From contig CP075496.1 in assembly GCA_021613535.1 (NCBI GenBank), positions 5,518,001 to 5,582,000 of the forward strand: a stretch of 64,000 nt of DNA, read 5' to 3'. This DNA comes from Adineta vaga. Taxonomy: Eukaryota; Rotifera. The notes beneath the pieces were generated by a model. The model ran no database searches. It was given only the letters and a program-made list of their open reading frames with translations, and was not told where the DNA came from. Position numbers and translations under genes: made by a program. Numbering within the stretch: the first letter of the stretch is position 1; every line of letters starts with the position of its first letter. Of this stretch, positions 1 through 13,110 are shown piece by piece.

Positions 1-81
1 AAGAATATCTTTGGGTTGATTTTTATTTTCAGATGTTTCTTTTTGAATTCATTGATTTGAATTAACAAAAACAAACAAACT

Positions 82-2802
82 ATGCAACGAAGAATGAATC
101 GATTGATGCAAAATCTCTTGACCTATGGTGAACAATCTAGTAAGCAAATAATCAATTTAATTCTTATTTCAACATACATATGTCAGCAATGGTTTGATTT
201 CAATTGATAGACTAAAGATCTGTTTAAGAACAAGATCATTATATCCGTGATAGTTTATATTTGGAGAATCTCATTTCTATGTAAAATAATTGCTTTTACC
301 AAAGATGTAATTTCTATATTCCTTGAGAATGTTTAATATATCTGTTCAATAAAAACCATATTTGCTATGTTTATTAGGTCATCGAATATCTACAATTATT
401 TATATTCAATGTAAATATAGTACACAATGTACTCTACTCCATAATATTTCTTCTACGTAAGTCTTTAGACGAATTATTATATCTCGATTCAATCTACTTT
501 CTTTATAGTTTCAAAAAGTCTAATCAGTATGAGATATTATCACAACGAAATACTTTTTATTCATCGATTCGGAATCAATCAAATTCTACCCCATCATCTA
601 CTAACACTACCCAATCGGTAACATCTGATAAAAATGTTCCAACTATGTCACCAGTTTCAACTATATTAAAAGGTATCTGTTATTCATTGTTTATCCAATA
701 TGTAACATATTTATATTAGTTCGAGCACGAAAAACGCAAATTACAGATTATGCTGCAAGTTACACAGAAAATAATTTTATAACAGCAACACGAGCGATGC
801 ATGAATATCTTTTAAAAGCCAAGTAATGTTGTTATGAACTATTCCTTAGATGTTTGTATCAAGAAAATTTTGTCTGTAGCGATGTTGAAACACTGAAACA
901 ATACAAAACGCGATCACCCTATTCAGATGAATGGGATGTAGCACAAATGTTAACTGTTTATCGACGAGCTGATGTTGAAAAACGGTAAGAAAACGTGTTG
1001 AAAGTTGAAATATCGATTTTGTTTCTATATTTCAAGTGCGTATGAAGTATGGGGTAGTCCAGAAATGTTAAATAAAGAAAAAGGAAAGCGAATTCGAACA
1101 AGACAACAAGAATACGAAGGTAAATCGATTGTTTAATTCAGTTTCATTATACTTTGGTATTGTTTATCAGCTATTTTTAGTTTAAAAAAATCCGTCAAAG
1201 AATATCACAAACGTTTGATCATGTTAGAAAATGCTCCGTTGGATAATCGAAAAGCAGTAAGCTCAAGTTTTTAGTAGAATACTTTTGATTATCCATTGGA
1301 TTCTATAGGTTAAAAATACTATTCTAGCTACTGGTGGTGGCAAAGTAGTGGTTGCAGCGGTTCTAATGTAGGATTTTACATATTATGAAAGAGGCAAACG
1401 AAGATTTTTATTAATTTTGATTTTTGTAAATGTTTAGTAACGCAACAAATGCTGTAGTTAAAACTATCGGATGGTTTTTTACTGGTTCAGCATCATTATT
1501 TTCCGAAGCTGTACATTCGATTGCTGATACTTGTAATCAACTTATTCTTACATTTGGTTTATGGCAATCAATCAAAAAACCTAATCCTGAACATCCGTAG
1601 TTTCTTACTCTTCTTCGAATAGACTATTATCTATTGAGTTTAATACATTGTTTTATAGTTATGGTTATTCAAATATGACTTATATCTCATCGTTGATTAG
1701 TGGTGTGGGTATATTTTGTTTTGGCACAGGTTTAGCTTGGTATCATGGAGTTTTAGTTCTATTACATCCTCAAGAAATGGAATCTATTTTTTGGGTAATT
1801 AAATTTATAAATTGAAATCATATTTTTTGAAAATTATGTTTTTCATTATTATTGAAGGGATTAGCTCTATTGAGTGGTTCATTAATTTCTGAAGGAGGTT
1901 GGTGTTTTATTTGTATGTACTAGAATTTATTTATTTTATCTACATCTATTTAAGCAACACTTTATATGGCTGTTAATGAAATTCGTGCATCAGCAAAAGA
2001 GACTGGAATGCGATTTTGGGAATATGGTATGTAAATTTCAACGAGTTTATTTTATTGATTGATGTTTTATTCTTGATAATAGTTGGTCAAGGTTATAAAC
2101 CCAATGTAAATGTTGTTTTACTCGAAGATATAGCTGCTGTTTTGGGTGTATGTGTCGCTGGTACAGCCATGAGTCTTTCTATGTATCTTCAATCGCCTAT
2201 ACCAGATGCCATCGGATCATTGGTAATTGGTGCTATTTTAGGTGGTGTAGCTTCATATATTATTTATTCGAATTCGGCAGCACTCGTTGGACGGTAAAAT
2301 AAAATTTTAAAATGCGTTTTTTCCATAAAATTTGCTTTAATCTTAAAAGATCGATTCATCCCAATCAATTAGAAGCAATTAATAGTGATTTAGAAAACGA
2401 TCGTATGGTTCGTGCATTATATGATATAAAAGCAACAGATATGGGCTCTCAATCTGTTATGTTCAAAGCTGAAGTCGATATTGATGGTCGGGAAATTGCT
2501 CGATCCTATTTAGAAAAAGTCAATATTCAAATTCTTTTTGAAGTTAGTAAGAAAGATGAGCAATACGAAGAAGAATTCGCATTTTTCTTGTAGGAATTAC
2601 AAAAAATCAATTCGATCGAATTGGCTGAAACGTTCCTTCTCAAACATGGAGAAAATATTGTTGATAGAGTTGGAGCTGAAATCGATCGTATTGAACGAAA
2701 TCTACGAGTAATCATTCGTATTTCATCTTTACTTAAACTTTCTTTCATTTTCTTTAGAAAAAACATCCATCTTTACGACATGTAGATCTAGAAGTTCTCT
2801 AA
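82..2802 (+). CDS. SLC30A9: SLC30A9/ZnT9-like zinc transporter (cation diffusion facilitator family)
   Basis: About ten exons joined by short GT-AG introns encode a cation-efflux protein that aligns along its length with animal SLC30A9, a zinc transporter placed in mitochondria in recent work. Recognisable blocks are NFITATRAMHEYLLKAK and YEVWGSPEMLNKEKGK before the membrane part, then the transport core with SEAVHSIADTCNQ (the family His/Asp helix), YGYSNMTYISSLISGVGIF, and LLEDIAAVLGV near 2120-2155. The C-terminal domain carries KATDMGSQSVMFKAEVDIDG and ends HVDLEVL, matching the end of the human protein. The chosen ATG at 82 opens an Arg/Asn-rich stretch (MQRRMNRLMQNLL), compatible with a mitochondrial presequence. 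A likely acceptor (TTTTCAG at 26-32) suggests a 5' UTR intron upstream. Family assignment is firm; localisation is inferred. Confidence 0.93.
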
Positions 2803-3217
2803 ATGATTTATCAATCGTTGCAGATATTAAAAATTTCTGTTTTTACGTTCATTTTTCATTTGAAAATATTCCTGTATGTTTAATACTCTCATTTTGTAAT
2901 GTTAATGTGTAGCGCATTATTATCTTTTTTTTTCTATTGCTCGAAATAAACAAATCAAATGAGCAAAAGAAATCACAACATTTATCGATATGTTTCTACA
3001 CAAACTACTGATATCTGTCTTCTTTTTAGTATTTAATTTATTGAATATATTATTGGTAGATTATCGAAAATAGATGTCATTGACACATCAAATAACGATA
3101 AAAGATAGATTCGTGCCATGATTTTATCGACTATACAATTCAAAGAAAACAAATAAATACTATTTTCATCCCTATGATTCATCGAAGAACGATAACAATC
3201 TTTAATTTATTCTAGAT
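2803..3217. other. Intergenic spacer between SLC30A9 and NAA50
   Basis: AT-rich sequence of about 415 bases between two same-strand genes. It should hold the SLC30A9 3' UTR and the NAA50 promoter and 5' UTR. No coding potential or repeat was seen. TTTATTCTAG just before the NAA50 ATG looks like a splice acceptor, cis or trans. Confidence 0.5.
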
Positions 3218-4054
3218 ATGACAAATATTACGAATATCAATCATGAGGAGAATTCATCAGATGAAAATCGAAAAAAGCTAAAGTTTGTTCGATAATTCTT
3301 TTTGAAATACTCACATATTTATTCTTTATAATTTGTAGAATAAAACGTGTGAATACTGATTTAGGTGAATTAACACAACATAATATAAAACAACTTAAAG
3401 TACTCAATCGAGATATCTTTCCAGTTTTATACAATGAAAAATTCTACAAAGATTTACTAGAAGCTGGAGAATTATGCAAACTAGGTAAATACACTCTACG
3501 AAGAATGGCCATTCGAGCGTTGAGTTTTCGAAATATCTGTTGTTTGGAATTTAATTGAGTAGGCAATATTCTAAAGGTAATGATTATTTTTAGCTTATTG
3601 CAATGATATTGTTGTTGGTACTTTATGTTGCCGTTTTGATTTGTCCGATAATCGTCGTCGATTATATATAATGACATTGGGTGTTCTAGCCAAATATCGT
3701 GAGCTTGGTTTAGGTAATTTTCCATGATCGTTTGCTTTGAAATCATCCATTCATTCATTAGGTACTTTAATGCTCAAGCATGCGTTAAAAATATGTGAAG
3801 ATGACGGAAATGTGGATAGTATTTATTTGTATGTATAAAGATCTATTGAAATATCTACTTATTAGTTGATTTATTTTAGACATGTGCAAATCAATAATCA
3901 AACAGCTTTATCATTCTATAAGAAATTTGGTTTTGAAATTGTTTCAAAAGCAACGGATTATTATCGACGTTTAGAACCATCGGATGCTTATTTACTTGAA
4001 CGTCAATTCAAAAAACCTTCATCAGATGAGCAAATATCTACAACCTCTCCATAA
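3218..4054 (+). CDS. NAA50: N-alpha-acetyltransferase 50 (NatE catalytic subunit, GNAT family)
   Basis: Five exons (3218-3282, 3339-3484, 3594-3713, 3762-3828, 3880-4054) give a 190-residue protein with all phases consistent. NAA50 acetylates N-terminal Met-starting peptides and internal lysines on the NatA/ribosome platform and supports sister-chromatid cohesion (San in flies). The N-terminal part has LTQHNIKQLKVLNRDIFPV and YNEKFYKDLLEAGELCKLAY, close to the human protein. The acetyl-CoA loop is RELGLGTLML, and the RLYIMTLGVLAKYR strand and IYLHVQINNQTALSFYKKFG segment are diagnostic. A roughly 20-residue acidic N-terminal extension precedes the conserved start and is not expected in the human form. 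Intron 1 uses a weaker GTTTGT donor. The gene is convergent with the lectin-like gene, only 167 bases apart. Confidence 0.95.
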
Positions 4055-4221
4055 ACGTTTCGTAATGTCAATTGACCTTCATTTTCTTTCACAAACAAGC
4101 TCTAAATAGTACTTTTTTTGTTGTAATGAAAAAGAAAGAAAAAATGCGCATTAAAAAAAAGAGAACCTTACGAAACAAAAGAGAAAATGAAAAGATAAAC
4201 GAAAGTTTTAAATGTTTAGAA

Positions 4222-5415
4222 TTAAGCATTTGCAGTATTATCCAAGTGTGATGATCGTGGTTGTAAATAATCAGAACTCGTAACTGGTGGTGGTGGAGGT
4301 GGTCGAGTAAGCATCTAAAAACAAAAGAGGCCTTTTAAAAAAATCAAATATTCAAAAGAAAAAAGAATTTTACTGGTTGTGTTGCTGGATCGTCACGCTT
4401 TGTACCTCGACTAACTAAAAGAATTACGTAAAGATAAATCAAATATGTAAAATTCATTCACGTTATTTTGCTTACTTGTGTCATTCGGTTCACGTAGAGC
4501 TCGTTTGGTTGGAGGCTTATTTTGTTTTGATTTACGAAGAAATACAACAAGAGCAACAATCACACCTATTAAAAGAAGTGCACTACCAACCGCAATTAAA
4601 ATCCATGCCCAAAGCGGTAAACGACGAAAAAAGCGACGACCACTTTTTGAACAAGTTCGAAATCTTGAGTTTGTTATTTCAGAACTACCTGAAAACATTT
4701 ACATTGTTTTGTTTATTTTTAAAAAAGAAGTCTGCCAATAATAACTTACCAGGGAGCGTAAATTCACAAGCAACTCGTAAATATCTTTGTCGACATTCAA
4801 CTTCTCGTAAGCATAGATCATTTGGACCATTTGATACAGTTTCAAAACATGTTTGATTTGAATAGGGAACATTTGTACAGAATTGTGGCCATTTATCATC
4901 TTTACCATCAAAACAACGTGTTAATGTATTGTAATCAGATGGTAAACGAATAGCAAAATTTTGTTCATTATATTCTCGAAATAATGCTCGAAAGATTTCC
5001 GTTTTTTCCGGTGTATTTAAAACAACTTGTCGAACGCCTTTTGTTGGTGTCATATTTGGTTGACTCATATCTGATTGAGAATGTTTATTTAACATTCGAG
5101 CTACTCGTCGAGCACAGATACGTTCAGCTTCATTCCATGAATAGATTTTACCATCAGTCGAAAAATATAAACATTCTTGATTTGATTGATAAAATCGTTC
5201 AGGACAACGACCACGAGGAAATTGTGTATCAAACAACGTTTTAGCACTTCGATCGGAATGATACGGTGCTAATAGATAAACAAAGATTAGTTTCTCATTT
5301 GAATTAAATCATTATCGAGCTACATACCTGGAGGTAGATCACGTTCATCATCATGTTGACCGTTGATCGATATTAAAATCGCAAAAAAAATGAGCGAGAT
5401 CAAATTACCATGCAT
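4222..5415 (-). CDS. Single-pass membrane protein with C-type-lectin-like ectodomain
   Basis: Five exons. The ATG at 5415 starts a clear signal peptide (MHGNLISLIFFAILISING). The ectodomain has lectin-fold hallmarks: CPERFYQSNQECLYF, then WNEAERICARRVARML (the W..A...C helix), and a closing CRQRYLRVACE. Six or more cysteines fit a long-form CTLD. I do not see the EPN/QPD and WND calcium-sugar motifs, so carbohydrate binding is doubtful. Exon 3 (about 4477-4689) encodes one transmembrane helix (LWAWILIAVGSALLLIGVIV) followed by basic FLRKSK. The cytoplasmic tail is short, Pro-rich (RPPPPPPVTSS) and has one tyrosine (DYLQP). It is probably a surface receptor or adhesion protein. Specific orthology is not recognised, and such genes expand freely in rotifers and other invertebrates. 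Confidence 0.8.
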
Positions 5416-5937
5416 TGTCGTTGATAGACGAGGATAATGAAAGTGTTGTGTTTGGTTTGAAAGAAAAATAGAAAAAAAAACTACAATCTTTTTTCTTTCC
5501 TTTTTTTGTTGGTTATATTTTGTCTCGTTCTTCCCTCTTCAATGATTATGTATGTAGTAACCGCACCCTACTATTTATGTCTCGACGACAAATCTGATAA
5601 AATGTTATGATTCAGCTTTTTTTCGTTCTACATTGAAATGTATAAAACTTCATTCGTTAATAAATATAACCGGCGAATAATCATAAATCGAAGAGAAAGA
5701 AAAATGATGAGAGATTATATTTGATAAGATATTGGTAGAAAATTACTCATAACGAGAGAAAAATAACTATTGAAAGTTGACAGAGCGAAAAAGAAATATA
5801 TTATTCATATGTACATATACTTCAAAAACTCTTTTATTTTCTTTTCTTTTTTAGCTTTATTTGAATAAATAGAAAGGAACAGAAAGAAAAGGAGAGAACC
5901 GTGATTCACAAAAGAAAAACAATAATTGATAAAGAAG
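5416..5937. other. Intergenic, AT-rich
   Basis: About 520 bases between the lectin-like gene's start and the GABA-B receptor stop, both on the minus strand. It should hold the lectin-gene promoter and the receptor 3' UTR. Poly-A/poly-T runs are frequent; no open frame or clear motif was found. Confidence 0.4.
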
Positions 5938-8900
5938 TCATTTTCTTGATTGACTTTCATCAGCAAGTAACCAATCTGATTCTTGTGCGCTAGTAATATC
6001 GTCCGCTAGTATTGTTGACTTAGCTAAAATAAATCATGACAATTTATCTATGAAAAAACAATGATTCAGTCAACATACGAATAAATATTTCAATCTGAGA
6101 CTGTTTATTGCCATTTGCATCATTTAATATTGATAACAGCTTAGTGATTAATTCCTCACACTAAAAGAAAATGTCAGATGAGTCATTTGATGAGAATAAA
6201 AAATGTCGTCATCAACAAACTTTATTAGCATTTGATCTTAATGTATCATTTTGATGTGTCAGTTGTTTAATTTTTGAAAGCACTTGTTGATTATCTTTTG
6301 TAGCATTTTTTTTCTCTTTTTCCTGAGTTGGTGATGGCGATTTTGTTCCAACAGTTGATATAATTACCCGTTGTGGTTTAGTACTTGAATGAGGATCTCT
6401 AGCGACTTCAAGAACTTTTGGTACAAATACTAAACATAGTGTAATTGATACACAAAGTAAAATAAAGGTTGATGTTAAAATATATGAACGTTCATGTTGA
6501 TCACGTAAGAAATAACCCACAACGGCAGTTGTTATACTCAATAAAACAACATTATAGAGACTCATACCAACATATTTCGAATCATTTAATGCCACGATTT
6601 GAACATTTCGTGTAGCCCATGCAAAACGAGAACCGGTCACCTATCGTTACAAGAAAGAATCTATAAAACGCGTCAATAAATACGTAACGAGAAAGAATAT
6701 CTTTGAAGTACGTCTATCGTAAGCTTTATGATAAAATGATATATTAATGATCACGATGTCCTTAAGCACTCTTAAATACTCTTGTAAATCGAACAAGTAG
6801 AATGAATAGCCTTGCGCTCAATCATTCTGATCAAATCTTTTAATGCTGCAAGTCATTTACCATTGATTTTCATTGAATAGAAAAATTTTTCACCAGTATA
6901 ATCTATTATTCATTCTAATAGTTCGTAATCGATACAATACATTTTTAAATATCTACAATCAATAACTAAGTTCAAGTATATTACGCATATATAATATATG
7001 TATTTATTTCATCCTGACAAACCGCTGTGCAAAATGAATACAATTTGGACTCTGCTGTGTTAAAAATGACTTTCTTTCTTAGATACTTCCCACATACATC
7101 AATTAAATACTTTAATATTTGCATTGAATTTTTTTACATGAAAAACGAATTCTACTAATATATTTATCTAAGTATTCAGACAAAATAAATCCTTGTTTGA
7201 AATCTTTTCTTACCATAAGTATACCTTTATATATCGATTGCATTGTAAACCAAATTGATCGACGTTTTGATCGACATTCTTCATAACTCCATAATGTGAC
7301 AATATCTTTACCTTCTGTCTGCAATATACAAAAAGACATTTGAAATGTTTTTGTCAAATTTCTTTTCTTCTATTTTTACTTTTGTTTGACTTTCGTATTT
7401 TTGTATCTTTAATGGATCAATTATTTGCCACGTACTTAAAAGAATAATATCGACTGCTAGTAGAACTCCAACAATTATAAACAATTGAATATCTTTGATT
7501 GCCTTGAAAAGAAAACCAAATGAAATATATGAAATTGAATTTTTGTTTTTCATTCACTTCTACTTACTCGTTTGGATGCGTCAACATTTGTAAAGATGGT
7601 ATGTACACGCCATGTTTTACTAAATACGGCTCCAAATGATATTGTAAATCCAATTGATAATGTCCAGATACGAGCCTTTAGAAATATAAATCAATTAGAA
7701 ATAACAATCGAAGAAAGTGTAGTTGTAACTTACAGCACAAATAAAATTCATTGCTGATATTGAGTTTTGTTTGCCAAGTAGAGAAGAATCAATACCCATT
7801 AATAGAACACTGGTATATGAAAGAATACAACCAGCAATGATGAGATTATTGATTTGTGGACTAGACATTCGAATGAACCTTTAACAAGAAGAATGATTAG
7901 GTAATTATTCTCAAAAGAAAATGAAATTGTTGTTACCTATGTGTACGAAAGATAATATTAAAAACAAAGAATCCTGTGGCGATTAATATTCCTATTCCAC
8001 TTGCAATTGCCATGATTGTGTATGTTAGTACAGATATCCTTTGATCACGATGAATTCGTTTAATACGATCATTTGGTGGATCTTGACCTAAATATTCAAT
8101 TGAAGAAATTCGATCATATTATTCGAAAATCTTATCTATTACCATGCCAAGTTATATTTCTTCCATTTTTAGCTGGTAAAAGTACGTATTTCGATTGTTC
8201 AGTTGGTAAAGCAACGAATAGTTTAACAATTTCGACATTCTTTGATTTATGACTAGGAGATACTAAAATCTATTTTGAATATGTAACAAGAACAAAGGAA
8301 AAAAACGTTTGTCTCTATACCTAAAATTTGTTCGATAACAATTTCTCCAATTCGATCACCATTATTAAAACGTATTCGTCCCGTGACACCATCAATATCT
8401 AATGTTTTTATAATATTAATTAATTCTACACGCCAACATGATTGACGCCAGACAAAATCATTCGAAAAATTATTTGAACAATTCTGTTTGATTAATGATT
8501 TATCTAAGTTTTCAAAAGCAGATGTTAATGTTAAAATAGCATCAAATTCATAGCCAACAAAATATGAATTTGTATGGTATGAAGATATGTCCAAACGTGT
8601 AAGATCAAATTTAAATTGTGCTGGTGTCTAAAACACAAAGATTTAATTCGATTGAAACAAATTCAAATTAGAACACATACGAGATCAGCAACTGTTCGAG
8701 CATTTTCATCATAACCTAATTCAGCTACACGTGTTTGAAGTGTACCATTTAATGCTTGTAATATTTCGGATGTATTACAAGGAGCTGGATTTTTTAACCA
8801 CCATTCTGATTCATAATAACCGACAATAATCCACTGATGACGTGAACCATATAGATTATAACGATATGCCTAAAGAGATGATTTCTTTGAATGATTGAAG

Positions 8901-10629
8901 AAGATTTTCAGTTTTACCTCACAAAATATTCGAATAGCCATTGTTGAATTAAAATTTCCAATAATAATACGAGTATCATCTCTCTGAATAGATAAATAGC
9001 TTTTATCTCATGTTCACAATAAATTAAAGTGTATTACATAGGGAATTATATTTTTTTGAGTGCAATGAGTAAAAACCTCATCATTAGAAAAGCTTTTTGT
9101 AGGTTGATTTATTAAATTTTATGCAATTGACTAGAGATTTATGTATAAAACGTTATCGCTTAAGAACACTTCAACAAACGGAAAGAGGGTGTTGCCTTTT
9201 TGACTTTTATTTAGATTCATTTCGACTCTCATGAAAGATCTAAACGGAAATCACATATGATAATCATTAAAACATTTCGAAGAAGTTTTGATGTTACATA
9301 GAAAAATACTGATACTAATAAAGCGTCTGACTGATTTGAATATACTTTATGAATGAAAAAGTCTCCTTTTTTTCTCATCTAATAAATCCAATTGATTCGA
9401 TCTTCAAATCGGATTGTCTATTCATCTTGTATATTTGAACTATTAATAGAAAATCATCGATTAATAATATTTCTTTTCATTTTGATTGGAACTTGAATAC
9501 ACAGGAAATTTCTTTTTTTAATAAGCTAGATGAAATGAACGACGATTCGAAATTCATCATCACTCTCATCTAACGGAAATCAATCAACTTGAAAAAAAAG
9601 TATGAACTTGTATGGTGAAAATAAATATGTTAACCTATTCAAAAATTGAGATATATCATTGTCAAATTATAGTGTTAGCTATTCGAATCTTATCGATTGT
9701 ATTTCATTTCCGACAAAGTTTCTATTTCGTTCGTATCTATTTTCTTTAAAATTTTTTTTGGTGTTACAGATGCAGAACAAGTACATACCTGCAATTCATC
9801 AAAAGCATCTTTTAGCGAATTTCGTGTTCGATTGCCTTGAGTTTCATCAAGATCTTTGAATGAAATACCTTTAGATAATGCGATTTCCCATTCAATATTA
9901 TCTTCATGTAAAAGATCATTGAAACGTGTCACGGGCTAAATTTCATATTTATTATGTAGAAATCTTTTTCTTTATATTAGAAATTCTACTCACCATTGTA
10001 TATTGTCGTTCATATTGATATAATATTCCAAATCTTCGCCAATGGTATGTATTTAATAAAAGTTTTCGAGCTAGATAAGTATGAAATTATTCATTTATTA
10101 AATTATGAATGTAATTATTTTATACATACCGATATTATGTTGAGAATCACCAGGTACTGTTCGAATTAATGTTGGATATTTATCACGTGCTGTAAAAAGT
10201 GAACTTGTTTCTGAATAGATAATCTATTTGAAAATTATATTCAAAATAAAATCGATTTGAAAACAAGATCTTTCCTACAGTCGTCATATCATATATTCCT
10301 GCTGTTTCAGCTATAGCTGATGCAACTGTTTGACAAGAACCACTAAATATTGCTAATGGTCTTGGTGTTTGACTAATCATATCAAAAACCATTTTTGTTC
10401 CTATAGCCATATCACATGGAATATCGTGTTTAGTACGTTGAATACGTAGTTCAGTAGTTAAATTTGAAATTGTTTTTAAATGATTAACTGCATAATCAAT
10501 AACTATTGATGATGAATGATTATCATGATTAGTTGATGTAAATAAACCAATTAATGGTATTTGTTTTGATAATGTTAAATGTACAAATTCAAGGAATGAA
10601 AATAAGATAAAATACAAACAAGTCCGCAT
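5938..10629 (-). CDS. Metabotropic GABA-B receptor, GABBR2-like (family C GPCR)
   Basis: At least fifteen exons encode roughly 780-800 residues. The ATG at 10629 starts a signal peptide (MRTCLYFILFSFLEFVHL). A Venus-flytrap domain follows (FSGSCQTVASAIAETAG; YPTLIRTVPGDSQ; YHWRRFGILYQYERQYTM; HQWIIVGYYESEWW; GVTGRIRFNNGDRIGEIVI). The seven-helix part includes MSSPQINNLIIAGCILSYTS, KTWRVHTIFTNVDASKR, LSTWQIIDPL and FAWATRNVQIVALNDSKYVG, then FILLCVSITLCLVFVPKV. The ILSYTS and ALNDSKYVGMS blocks match vertebrate GABBR2 better than GABBR1. GABBR2 is the G-protein-coupling, non-GABA-binding subunit in vertebrates. The tail has a short coiled coil (QQVLSKIKQLTHQNDTLRSN), as used for GABBR1/2 pairing, and ends soon after, so it is much shorter than the human tail. 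One intron (about 8985-9789) is near 800 bases, large for this window. Subunit identity is inferred from sequence recall, not a tree. Confidence 0.9.
8985..9789 (-). other. Long intron in the GABA-B receptor gene
   Basis: An intron of about 800 bases separates the exon ending KDAFDELQ (donor GTATGT) from the exon starting RDDTRIIIGNFNSTMA. It is about ten times the usual intron here. It contains stretches with opposite-strand open reading but nothing recognisable. An enhancer or an old insertion is possible; nothing proves either. Confidence 0.6.
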
Positions 10630-12117
10630 TTATCGACAGTGAACATTGAAGAATAACATGAAAAAAAACGAAGTAAAAATATCGACGAGAAATAAGTATC
10701 GTAATTCTTTTCTTCTTCTTCTTCTTCTTCTTCCTTTTCTTCTTCGATCAACAAACCATAATAATATCTATAAAGAAAAAAAAACATGAATCTATATATA
10801 TATATATATATATCAAAAGCAGAGTAATTAAAGATTTTAAGCACCTATTAAAAACAAGCGGAAACATTTTTCTAACAAACACATCTTATTCAATACACGA
10901 TCGCGTGTATATGTTTACATACACTATTGAAATACCTAAGTATTGTCGTAATATATTCGTATCGGTTTTTTATTTTTATAAGAAAGAAAATATATTGATT
11001 GCGAGATTAGGCCACGAAAGGATTTTATATATAAATATTATGTTAACTAATGCATAGATTCACTGTCTTACATGGATTCTCTTTTAGAGTGTTCAATCAA
11101 CAACTCTTAGGTTGAATACGGAAAGAATAATCATAACAATAGAAGACGAAAAAAGATGTGTATGAACGTAGTATGATGATGCGATAAAATCCATTAAACA
11201 TTATTGTCTTTCTCGTCAACGTCGTCGGATAAAATCTGATGGTCAAGAGAAAAAGATAGAAGGAAAAACAACATCTTTCGGAAATAAACAAGAATCAATC
11301 GGAAAGCACGAGTTAGCTAGCGTTTGACATTCTGTTCATAGTAACATCATCTCTAGATGAATGAACCAGAATTACAGATAAGCAAAGATTATATATTCAA
11401 TTATGAAAACAAAATGCCTTCAAGTGAAATGTAAAATAACAACATGTCAAGATTCATTTTTCAACTCTATTTTGCAAAGAAAATTTGAATAATTCTCATT
11501 ATTGGAGGAAATTATTGACTTCTTTTTGAAATTAATATAAAGAAAAGAAATCATTGAGATAAATAAGAGAGAAAGTATACATGGAAATAGTCTCGGTCGT
11601 TTCTCATCCTTTCTCTTCTCAAGAGAAATAACATTCATATCTTATAATCAAATTCAATTAGACATACGATGAACACAAACGACATTAGGGAGTTTCATAC
11701 TTACAAACATGAAAACTGACAGAAATCAGAACATTATTTTGAGCATATTCTTATTCATACAGAATAACAATCAAATCTTTTAAAAGAACCTTTTTTTTTA
11801 TTAGAAGTTGTGAACTGAAATAGTATGTTTTACTTCGCATGAAAAAATCATGTCAGTTGAACAAGAAACAATTCAAAATGTCATGCAGAGAGTTATTAAT
11901 TATAGAAATGACGATGTCTAAATCTAGAAATTCTTTTATTTGATAATCATCTATTCGTGTAAAAATATAGTTTTCTTTCAAAGTCTTATGAATGATTGGC
12001 TCAGAGATGTCTCTATATTTTTTGACAATACTAAATTATAAAGAAAAGAAGAAGAAGAAGAAGAACAAACAAACAAACAGAGATCTATGAGAAAAGTTAG
12101 TTTATTAAAATTAGTTT
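10630..12117. other. Intergenic region with microsatellites
   Basis: About 1.5 kb upstream of the GABA-B receptor gene. It holds a CTT/GAA-type microsatellite near 10711-10734, a (TA)n tract near 10793-10813 and a GAA-rich run near 12040-12065. Presumed receptor promoter and 5' UTR plus the 3' UTR of the C1q gene. Short open frames here have biased composition and no homology I recognise. Confidence 0.5.
10793..10813. repeat. (TA)n microsatellite
   Basis: Uninterrupted TA dinucleotide repeat of about 20 bases upstream of the GABA-B receptor start. Confidence 0.9.
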
Positions 12118-13110
12118 CTAGAATGAATCGCGAGTATTGGTTAGAAATAGAAGTGAACCACTAAAATGTGTGTAAGTATAACCATAGATATTATTTCGAG
12201 GAGCAGATTGTCCTGAATCACTCGTATCACCAAGTGCTTCGACCATAATTTGATCATTAGGTTCTAATTCTGCATAAACATTTCCTCGAACATGAGAAAA
12301 ACGCCGACGACAATCGCATCGAATCATGCCAAGAACATGTTTTTGATTATGAACAATACGTACAGTAGCCTAAGAATAATAAGAAAAGATAATCATAGAT
12401 CTAAGGTTAAATCATGCTTACAATAGAATCCATTTGTGCCATTATTGTCATACTAAATTTATAAATGCCTCTATAGACAGCAGTGAAAATACCAGTTGTG
12501 GGATTATAATTATTTCCTTCATTAATATTGGCATTTTCGAAAATAATTGTTTCTGAACGATTAGATTCAACTGAGAGCATTTTTTGAAGAAAAGCAACAA
12601 AAGCAACAATAGGTACTGGATCTTTTGATCGACCAACAACGCCTGAAAACAAATCATTTCGTTTTTCTGATCATTATTTAATGAAGAAAATATGAATTTA
12701 CCTTGAGGTCCAACAGAACCTCGAGGACCAGGACTACCTGGTGGACCAGGTAAACCTGGTGGTCCCGAAGGGCCATGCATTGCTAAGAATGTATCAACTG
12801 TAAAACGACGATTACGATTATCTCGATCATATGGAGCTATCCAAACAAAACAATATTATTTCATCGGAAAAAACAAAAAATCTTAAATTTAATTCATATT
12901 CTTACATAATTTTGGTATAGTTGGACATCTTACTGATAAATGACACATATTACTATCATCATCCATATTTGTTAATGTTTCATTAGCATAATTATTTTCA
13001 TTGGTTGGATGTCTTGAATAGTGTCGATATTGTTGATTTTGTGCTAATAAAATTTGATATTGAGTAATAGAATAAACAATAATGAAGATAAAATAAAAAT
13101 GATTCATCAT
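12118..13110 (-). CDS. Secreted collagen-like / C1q-domain protein
   Basis: Four exons (12906-13110, 12702-12836, 12422-12642, 12118-12369) give a 270-residue protein with consistent phases. The N-terminus is a signal peptide (MMNHFYFIFIIVYSITQYQ) followed by an Asn/Tyr-rich stretch with cysteines. A short collagen repeat follows (GPSGPPGLPGPPGSPGPRG, continuing GSVGPQG). The C-terminal half is a globular C1q domain of the C1q/TNF superfamily: VAFVAFL at its start, then IIFENANINEGNNYNPTTGIF and the strand YKFSMTIMAQ. The C-terminal strands end GYTYTHFSGSLLF, as is typical. Such proteins trimerise through collagen and C1q parts and act as secreted ligands, synaptic organisers or lectin-like immune factors. 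The collagen part has only about eight Gly-X-Y triplets, short compared with C1qA-C. No orthologue is claimed beyond the C1q/CTRP-like class. Confidence 0.88.
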
